From Actinomyces sp. ICM47 (GTDB lineage Bacteria > Actinomycetota > Actinomycetes > Actinomycetales > Actinomycetaceae), in the NCBI RefSeq assembly GCF_000278725.1, contig NZ_ALCA01000003.1:1-37345 (forward strand): a DNA stretch of 37,345 nucleotides, read 5' to 3'. Position numbers and translations under genes: made by a program. The notes below the pieces were generated by a model. The model was not told the origin of the DNA and made no database searches. It saw only the letters and a program-made list of their open reading frames with translations. Of the stretch, positions 31,843-37,345 are shown piece by piece; position 1 is the stretch's first letter; every line of letters begins with the position of its first letter.

Positions 31843-32610
31843 TTATTGCGCGAAAAGATTGGCCTCGAAGGAGTAGCGCGATGCGCGGTAGATATGGTCG
31901 CCGTACTCCACGATGCGTCCGGAGGGATCGTATGTCGTGCGCTGCGTCGTAAGCAGGGCAGCACCGCGGTGCTCGGACAGAAGCTTGGCCTCCTTGGTGG
32001 TTGCGGTACGTGCCCCGATGACCTGTCGGGCTGAGGTGAGGGTGACGCCTCGCTCGCGCATGAGGTCGTAGAGAGAGCCAGACTCGAGCTCCTGCATCGT
32101 GGGGGCAATGTCCGCTGGGATGAGATTTGTGAGTACAGCGATCGGTTCGTTGTTCGTAAAGCGCGTGCGTTCGATGTGAACGATCAGCGTTCCTGCCTCG
32201 ATCTTCAGCGCCTCGGCCTCGGCCTCCGTGGCGGGGTGCGCCTCGTAGCGCTGGATCGTCGTCTGTACCTTGTGGCCGGCCTCAACCAGGTCCTTCATGA
32301 GTGAGGTGAGTTCCAAGGGGCGGTGAACCTGGCTCGGGGAGACGATCGTGCCGACGCCGCGGCGTCGTGTCAGGAGGCCGCGGTCGACGAGACGCTGTAG
32401 GGCCTGGCGCGCGGTTGGGCGTGAGACGCGCAAGCGAGCAGCCATCGATAGCTCGTCTTCGAGTCGAGTGTCTGCGGGCAACGCTCCGGTGTTGATGAGT
32501 TCAGCGATGGGTTCGGAGATCTGAAAGTACAACGGAACGGGAGAAGAGCGATCCAGCGTAATGTCCGGGATGTAAGGCGTGCTAGTGGCAGCCTTGGATG
32601 CGTTGGGCAT
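31843..32610 (-). CDS. GntR-family regulator with UTRA effector domain
   Basis: This 255-residue transcription regulator has a winged helix in about residues 25-92 (PLYFQISEPIAELI, VSRPTARQALQRLVDRGLL, RRRGVGTIV). A UTRA ligand-binding domain follows at about 110-250 (IERTRFTNNEPIAVLTN, then ending GDHIYRASRYSFEANLF). HutC/FarR-type members sense sugars, amino acids or their phosphates. GAAGG lies 6 nt before the ATG at 32610. It diverges from a 35-codon fragment that resembles the start of an IolC-type kinase. In Corynebacterium a GntR regulator (IolR) likewise faces iolC, so it may once have controlled an inositol or sugar operon now missing here. The present targets are unknown. Confidence 0.88.
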   Translation of the reverse strand: MPNASKAATSTPYIPDITLDRSSPVPLYFQISEPIAELINTGALPADTRLEDELSMAARLRVSRPTARQALQRLVDRGLLTRRRGVGTIVSPSQVHRPLELTSLMKDLVEAGHKVQTTIQRYEAHPATEAEAEALKIEAGTLIVHIERTRFTNNEPIAVLTNLIPADIAPTMQELESGSLYDLMRERGVTLTSARQVIGARTATTKEAKLLSEHRGAALLTTQRTTYDPSGRIVEYGDHIYRASRYSFEANLFAQ

Positions 32611-32802
32611 AGGTGACCTTCAGTATGGCAGGACTTTGGCCTCGTGAAACAAATACAGTTACATGGTATCAGGATCCATAGGGAGGTGGAGTAGCGGCGC
32701 GTCGAGCTGTATTGTATGGACAAAGTGAGGTGATTGTGTGTCGATAAGGCATATGTGGTAGGTCAGGCTTGAGAGCCGCACCAATGGGGAGAAAAGGCCA
32801 AC

Positions 32803-32910
32803 ATGTTGCTGGATCGTCGCAATGTAGATATTCCGACAATGGGCCGCTTGGGCATCGACGTCAAGCCCAAGGGCCTGATCCCAGCGTCATTCCGAGATCA
32901 GGCCCTATAG
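32803..32910 (+). pseudogene. Truncated start of a PfkB/IolC-like sugar kinase (35 codons)
   Basis: An ATG at 32803, preceded by GAAAAGG, opens a 35-codon frame ending at TAG 32908-32910. The part NVDIPTMGRLGIDVKP resembles the N-terminal beta strand of PfkB-family kinases such as IolC, where T-x-GR-x-GVD-x-YP is typical. The match ends at KP. The frame then runs through a terminator-like hairpin (32870-32906) and encodes GLIPASFRDQAL. This looks like a kinase gene whose body was deleted so that its first codons were fused to another terminator. A genuine small protein or leader peptide is the alternative. The kinase assignment rests on about 16 residues and is tentative. Confidence 0.4.
32870..32906 (-). 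terminator. Probable terminator of the LicD/flippase operon
   Basis: AGGGCCTGATC (32870-32880) pairs perfectly with GATCAGGCCCT (32896-32906) around 15 nt. It lies about 85 nt downstream of the glycosyltransferase stop codon on the minus strand. The tail CTTGGGCTTG is only weakly T-rich, so efficiency is uncertain. Confidence 0.55.
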
Positions 32911-32989
32911 GAAGCCGCACAATGGCTACGAATGAACGCGGCCAAGCTTTAGGACATAGGACAGAGCGCCCCTGGGATGGCGGTCCCGC

Positions 32990-34189
32990 CTAGCGCGCCA
33001 CGGCCTCGTCGATGACGGAGGCGACTTCGCGTGCAACGGACGCCCAGGTGAAGTGCTCGCGCACGCGTGCCCCGACGGCGGCGGCGCAGGAGGCGCGGTG
33101 CACGGGGTCGGTGACGGCTTCGCGCAGGGCGGGTACGAGGGCGTCCGTGAGTTGCGCGGACGACGCGCCGTCGACGATCCAGCCGAGGGCGGGGGAGGTG
33201 ATGACCTCTTCTGTGCCGCCGCGCGGCGTCGCGATGATTGCGCAGTCGCCCAGGGCTGCTTCGAGGATGGAGGTGGGCAGGCCTTCGGGGTACATGGATG
33301 GGTAGACGAAGACGTCGGAGCGGCGGTAGAGGCTCATGACGCCGGGGAAGTCGAGTTTGCCGAGGAAAGAGACTGCGGGGTCTGAGCCGTATCGGGCATG
33401 CAGCTCGTCCTCGATGGGGCCCGAACCAGCCACGGCTAGGCGGAGAGGAACGTCGGGCAGCTCGGCGCGCAGGCGCGCGAAGGCGTCGAGTAACGCGACG
33501 ATGCCTTTTTCGGCGATGAGGCGGCCCGCGTAGGAGATGACGATCTCGGAACCCTTGACTCCGCGTGGCCACTGGCGTTCGTAACGGTCATCGGCCACCG
33601 CCGTGTCCTCGGGGGTCACCGCGTTGTACCACACGCCCGAGGCTTTGATCCTGAAGTGGCGCAGCCACTTGTTGCAGTTGCGGGAGACCCCATAGTAGGA
33701 GGTCACGTGCTTCTTGACGAAGTGGGTGAGGCCGTGCTCGTAGATGCCGCCAAAAAAGTCGAGGACCGGGTTGCCGACGCTCATGTGCGCGGTGCCGTGC
33801 TCGATCAGGGCGACCGGGCGGCCCAGGCGATGTGCGAGGCGCGCGCCGAGCAGGCTGGTCAGGTGGAAGCGCGTGTTGACGATGTAGAAGTCCGCGTTCT
33901 CGGCCTCGACGGCCGCCATCGTTTCCTTGAAACGCTCGTCGCGCTTGAAGAAGGGGTAACGCTGCTTGAACAGGCCTTTGGTCGGCAGGCGGTAGATGCG
34001 CAGGCCGTCCTTGTCCTCGAAGCGGGGCAGGGATTCGTCGTGCAGGGACGTGACGATGAAGACGTCGTAGCCGAGAAGTCGCAGCTGCTCGCTGAGGCGA
34101 TCCTGGTAGCGTTCGATCCCACCCAGGTAGGGCAGGAAGAATTCCATGAAGATGGCAACTTTGACGGGGGAATGAGAGCGGTCAGCCAT
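32990..34189 (-). CDS. GT4-family glycosyltransferase
   Basis: This 399-residue cytoplasmic or membrane-associated GT-B enzyme transfers a sugar from an activated donor to a lipid-linked or growing surface glycan. The acceptor-side domain opens with KVAIFMEFFLPYLGGIERYQ, the usual glycine-rich start of family 4. The donor domain begins ISYAGRLIAEKGIVALLDAF and carries the E-x7-E type motif in PEGLPTSILEAALG. The ATG at 34189 overlaps the end of the flippase gene by 8 nt, indicating coupling. The operon context with LicD proteins and a flippase points to a surface polysaccharide or teichoic-acid-like polymer. The sugar is not predictable. Confidence 0.92.
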   Translation of the reverse strand: MADRSHSPVKVAIFMEFFLPYLGGIERYQDRLSEQLRLLGYDVFIVTSLHDESLPRFEDKDGLRIYRLPTKGLFKQRYPFFKRDERFKETMAAVEAENADFYIVNTRFHLTSLLGARLAHRLGRPVALIEHGTAHMSVGNPVLDFFGGIYEHGLTHFVKKHVTSYYGVSRNCNKWLRHFRIKASGVWYNAVTPEDTAVADDRYERQWPRGVKGSEIVISYAGRLIAEKGIVALLDAFARLRAELPDVPLRLAVAGSGPIEDELHARYGSDPAVSFLGKLDFPGVMSLYRRSDVFVYPSMYPEGLPTSILEAALGDCAIIATPRGGTEEVITSPALGWIVDGASSAQLTDALVPALREAVTDPVHRASCAAAVGARVREHFTWASVAREVASVIDEAVAR

Positions 34190-35534
34190 TGACGGACTCC
34201 GTTTCGATGGGCGCGTTGCGGACGGGGATGAGCATGAACGCGACGAAGAGGATCGCGAGCAGGGCCATGGTTGAAGCATAGGCCAGGGACGCGCCCATCA
34301 TGGCGAAGGAGCGCACGAGCGGCGCGGCCGCCAGGTAGGCGGTTCCTCCCGCGATCAGGAACGCCACGAGGACTGCACGCAGGCGACGCATGGTCGCCAG
34401 CGCGTAGTAGAGGATGACGCCGGCTGCGTTGAGGGCGCCACCGAGGACGAGCACCATCAGTTCGGGCAGGTAGTCGGACACGTCCGTGCTGTACACGAGG
34501 GTCAGCAGGGGAGCGCCGATAAAGTAGGTGACGACGGCGACGAGCACGAATGCGCCCGCGGTTGTGACCAGGCCTCGGCGCACGATGGCGAAAAACTCGG
34601 TGCGCTTGCCTTCGGTCCAGCGCAGCGCCATGCGGGTCAGCAGCGGGCGGAAGACGAACAGGGAGAGCATGTTGATCGCGACCGCCGGCATGTAGATGAT
34701 CGCGAAGACGCCGAGCTGCTCGTCGCCGAGGGTCGAGTGGATCGCGAAGCGCGGCGCGTTGGCCAGGTACTGGTTGAGGAATGCGGCGATGAACAGAGGC
34801 AGGCATTCCCACAGGATCCCGCCGATACCTCGCAGATTGAACGAGGGGAGCAGGGGAAAGAGGCCACGCGCGGGCAGCCCGTAGGCGACGACCAGCACGA
34901 GGCAGGTGACCGCGAAGGTGACGAGCGTGGACAGGAGCAGGTCCTGGGTGAACCAGTACAGGCCCGACCACAGGAAGGTCGTGGTGAAGATGCGCGCGAA
35001 GCAGGCTTTGCCCGCGATGTCGAGGCGGCCCGAACGCTGGAATTCCGAGTAGTAGACGTCTTCGAAGGCGTCGAAGATGCGCAGGAGTGCCATGGCCGCG
35101 ATGACGGTAAAGGCTGGGTAGGGGTCTTTCGTGGACGCGGTCCACGAGTGGTAGGCGATGAGGCCGACCATGACCAGGCAGGTGAGCAGGCGGGTCGACA
35201 GGTAGGTGCCGAAGTCGAAGCGCCGTCGCACGTCGGTGACGTGGAAGGTACGCACCTCGTACAGGCCGACGGTCTGGTACTGCTGGCCGATCGCCAGGGC
35301 CAGGGTGAACAGGCCGTACTGGGCGCGCGCGAACGTGTCGGTTGCGCCCGAGCGCATGATCGCCACGCCCATGATGACCACGGCCAGGCTCGACATGAGG
35401 GAGGCGGCGGTGTTCCACAGGTAGTCGCGTCCCAGCTGCCCGCGTGACTCGAGGGCCTCCTCGGTGGTTTCGACTGCGGCGTCCGGGTCCGAGGCCTCGG
35501 GCAGGGACGAGGCCGTGGTGTCCTTCTCGCTCAC
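34182..35534 (-). CDS. Polysaccharide flippase (Wzx/MOP-type)
   Basis: This 450-residue integral membrane protein has about 12-14 hydrophobic helices and resembles the MOP-superfamily polysaccharide transporters that flip lipid-linked glycans across the membrane. After an acidic N-terminus of about 35 residues comes DYLWNTAASLMSSLAVVIMG, typical of the first helix of Wzx proteins. Later marks are RIFDAFEDVYYSEFQRSGR and the paired helices near the C-terminus. The GTG start at 35534 shares GTGA with the stop of the upstream licD gene. The substrate is presumably the glycan built by the neighbouring transferase and modified by the LicD proteins. Confidence 0.88.
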   Translation of the reverse strand: MSEKDTTASSLPEASDPDAAVETTEEALESRGQLGRDYLWNTAASLMSSLAVVIMGVAIMRSGATDTFARAQYGLFTLALAIGQQYQTVGLYEVRTFHVTDVRRRFDFGTYLSTRLLTCLVMVGLIAYHSWTASTKDPYPAFTVIAAMALLRIFDAFEDVYYSEFQRSGRLDIAGKACFARIFTTTFLWSGLYWFTQDLLLSTLVTFAVTCLVLVVAYGLPARGLFPLLPSFNLRGIGGILWECLPLFIAAFLNQYLANAPRFAIHSTLGDEQLGVFAIIYMPAVAINMLSLFVFRPLLTRMALRWTEGKRTEFFAIVRRGLVTTAGAFVLVAVVTYFIGAPLLTLVYSTDVSDYLPELMVLVLGGALNAAGVILYYALATMRRLRAVLVAFLIAGGTAYLAAAPLVRSFAMMGASLAYASTMALLAILFVAFMLIPVRNAPIETESVNG

Positions 35535-36430
35535 TCGTCTGCTCCGTCCTGCGAGGCGGGGCCGGGGTCGCACGGGCCAAACACGATGTGGAAGGGTTCG
35601 TGCGTTTCACGGTCCTGCGGGTCCGGCACGCGCATGTAGTCGCCGTAGCCGCGGGTGAGCACGACGTCGTAGGCCGCCGGGATACGCACGGTGATGTCGT
35701 CGAAGGGGACGGACTTCGCGGGGAACAACTCACCCTCCGACGCGCTCCAACGCCGGGGATCGCGCGTCGAAAAATCGCCGTACAGCATCGTGCCGTCGGG
35801 AGCCATCTGCGGGTTCTCGCGGCCCTTCAGGGCGGATCGCAGCCAGCGGCGGTACAGGGAGGCCTCGTTCACGCGCAGTGCCCGCATCCCCCAGTGCGCG
35901 CACCCCATGGCCACCGAGGCCAGCTGGCGTGCCGGCGTGGGCAGTCCCGTTGGCGGGTTGGGGATCGAGCGCAGGAACATGAGGCGCGCCCACAGCCACG
36001 TGCCGCGCGACTGGGAGCGGAAGCGCGCCGGGTCTGCCGCGATCTGGTCCAGGACGAACAAGTCCACGCCGATCGGCATACGGAAAGAGCGGTCCTTGGC
36101 GACCTTCGAGACGAACTCGGAACCCTTCAGCCCCAGCACACCGAAGCTGATCGGATAGTTGGGGTGCGAGGCCGGGGACGCGATGAAGAACTCGTCCCCG
36201 AGGAGCGCGGGGGCCTCGGCAATGAAACGCTCGTAGTCCTCGCGCGGCATGCACACGTCCCCGTCGTCGTCCCATGGGATGAAACCCTGGTGACGCACAG
36301 CGCCGATCGCTGTGCCGCCGTAGGCGACGTAGCGCACGCCCAGGAGGGAACATACGCGGTCAATCTCAGCCAGGCATCGCTTGGTGACGCGCTGGATAGC
36401 TGCCAGAGTTGCGGGATCTGCCGCGCTCAT
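35531..36430 (-). CDS. LicD-family phosphotransferase, paralogue 1
   Basis: This 299-residue protein of the LicD/FKTN group is a nucleotidyltransferase-fold enzyme that adds phosphocholine or other phospho-substituents to surface glycans. The core is YGGTAIGAVRHQGF (37-50) followed by IPWDDDGDV (51-59). Asp54-56 and Asp58 retain the metal-binding acids, but Gly57 replaces the usual Ile. A second conserved part is PFDDITVRIP near the C-terminus, then YGDYMRVPDP. ATG at 36430 follows GGAGAG. It lies 31 nt downstream of a closely related licD gene, so the two arose by tandem duplication and probably modify different positions. Confidence 0.92.
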   Translation of the reverse strand: MSAADPATLAAIQRVTKRCLAEIDRVCSLLGVRYVAYGGTAIGAVRHQGFIPWDDDGDVCMPREDYERFIAEAPALLGDEFFIASPASHPNYPISFGVLGLKGSEFVSKVAKDRSFRMPIGVDLFVLDQIAADPARFRSQSRGTWLWARLMFLRSIPNPPTGLPTPARQLASVAMGCAHWGMRALRVNEASLYRRWLRSALKGRENPQMAPDGTMLYGDFSTRDPRRWSASEGELFPAKSVPFDDITVRIPAAYDVVLTRGYGDYMRVPDPQDRETHEPFHIVFGPCDPGPASQDGADE

Positions 36431-36461
36431 ATCTCTCCGATCCTTCGATGGGACCTGGGGC

Positions 36462-37319
36462 TTACAGGGAGTCGGCGTAGGGGCCGAAGTCGATGACGGC
36501 TGCCTCGTGGTTGTACCGCTTCTCCGGCGGGGGCAGCTGCATGTAGTCGCCGTATCCGGCGCGCAGGAGCGAGTCGTACTCGTGCTGGATCATGACGGTG
36601 ATGTCTTCGAAGGGGACATCCAGCGTCGGGAAGAACTCTTCCTCGCGCACGATCCAGTTCTGCGGGTCACGCATCGTGAAGTCTGCGTAGACGCCCGTGC
36701 CCGTTCCCTCGTAGCGGCGAACCGCCTTCTCCCAGCGTTCCTGCAGGCTGCGCGGGGTCGCGCGCACGGCCTTCAGACCCAGGTGTGCCACGGTCGTCGC
36801 GGAGAAGATCAGCGCCTTTTTCCACGCGGGCGTGTTAATCAGGTGGGGGCGAGGCGTGCCCTGCAGGAAGAGGAGGCGGCCCCACAGCCACGACTGGCGA
36901 GACATCTTCCGGAACGCCTTCTCGTCGGCAGGAATCTCATCCAGGGGCAGAATGTCCAGAAAGAACGGCATGCGGTACTTCGAGTTCTTGTCCGCCTCGG
37001 GGATCAGGAGAGTGCCCGGCATGACCATCTTCGTGAACATGAAGGGGAAGTCCTCGCGCGTGCGCGTGTTGTCCAGGCGGAAACGCTCATCCAATAGCGC
37101 GGGAGCTTCCGCCAGGAAACGCTCATAGTCGGCGCGCGTCATCATCACGTCGATGTCGTCATCCCAGGGGATGAAGCCCCCGTGTCGAATCGCGCCAATC
37201 GCGGTGCCGCCGTAGACCGCGTAGGACACTCCGATGCGTCGGCATACCCGGTCCAATTCAGCCAGGATCAGCGTCAGGAGTTTTTGGACCTTGCGCAGGT
37301 CGGCGTCGGGCGTCGTCAT
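36462..37319 (-). CDS. LicD-family phosphotransferase, paralogue 2
   Basis: This 285-residue protein is a second LicD-type enzyme with an unaltered active-site motif: YGGTAIGAIRHGGF (36-49) and IPWDDDIDV (50-58). The later part has DVPFEDITVMIQHEYD and YGDYMQLPPPEKRY, matching the paralogue position by position. GGAGGAC lies 4-5 nt before ATG at 37319. It is the first visible gene of the operon; more may lie beyond the right edge. LicD proteins attach phosphocholine in several oral and respiratory bacteria; other phospho-alcohols are possible here since no choline kinase or transporter gene is in view. Confidence 0.93.
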   Translation of the reverse strand: MTTPDADLRKVQKLLTLILAELDRVCRRIGVSYAVYGGTAIGAIRHGGFIPWDDDIDVMMTRADYERFLAEAPALLDERFRLDNTRTREDFPFMFTKMVMPGTLLIPEADKNSKYRMPFFLDILPLDEIPADEKAFRKMSRQSWLWGRLLFLQGTPRPHLINTPAWKKALIFSATTVAHLGLKAVRATPRSLQERWEKAVRRYEGTGTGVYADFTMRDPQNWIVREEEFFPTLDVPFEDITVMIQHEYDSLLRAGYGDYMQLPPPEKRYNHEAAVIDFGPYADSL

Positions 37320-37345
37320 AAGTCCTCCGAATACGACTAAGCGGG

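Overview
This window is a high-GC chromosome segment from an actinobacterium. The gene set and order suggest the Actinomycetaceae (Actinomyces or Schaalia type). Supporting signs are actinobacterial families such as DUF3107, AdnA/AdnB and a sortase-anchored protein with an LAxTG-type signal, strong GC-rich codon bias, and many genes that look leaderless. The genus is an inference.

Layout. 1-3825 holds Mrp/ApbC, a DUF1003 membrane protein and an MgtE-N/CBS protein on the minus strand, then a divergent general-stress membrane protein. 3865-7971 (minus) holds an Xaa-Pro aminopeptidase, then a type I asparaginase with an amino-acid permease as a probable asparagine uptake and breakdown operon. 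8211-10449 (plus) holds a PHP phosphoesterase, a MarC-type membrane protein and a small LANTG surface protein. 11128-13494 is glycogen/maltodextrin phosphorylase. 13597-15586 is a YtrA-like GntR repressor with its operator, an ABC ATPase and a permease. 15673-17802 encodes a membrane-anchored Schlafen/AlbA_2 protein and an ankyrin-like protein.

17842-19720 is the first accessory island: an AT-richer orphan membrane gene, a second broken copy of its 3' end, a 105-bp palindromic repeat and arrays of 19-nt repeats. 19854-29598 is a conserved housekeeping block: DEAD-box helicase, ferritin-like protein, DUF3107 protein and the AdnA-AdnB motor-nuclease pair for double-strand break processing. 29782-31842 is a second accessory island with the same ingredients: an AT-rich orphan membrane gene, the same 19-nt arrays and a second copy of the 105-bp element. 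31843-32910 holds a GntR/UTRA regulator facing a 35-codon fragment that resembles the start of a PfkB/IolC-type sugar kinase. 32990-37319 (minus) is a surface-polysaccharide operon: two LicD proteins, a flippase and a glycosyltransferase.

The least explained material is the repeat content shared by the two islands: a 105-bp element with terminal inverted repeats, and a hairpin followed by 19-nt tandem repeats. I see no convincing protein-coding function for either. A second window-wide pattern is that several start codons sit 6-7 nt after a -10-like hexamer with no usable ribosome binding site, as expected for leaderless mRNAs.
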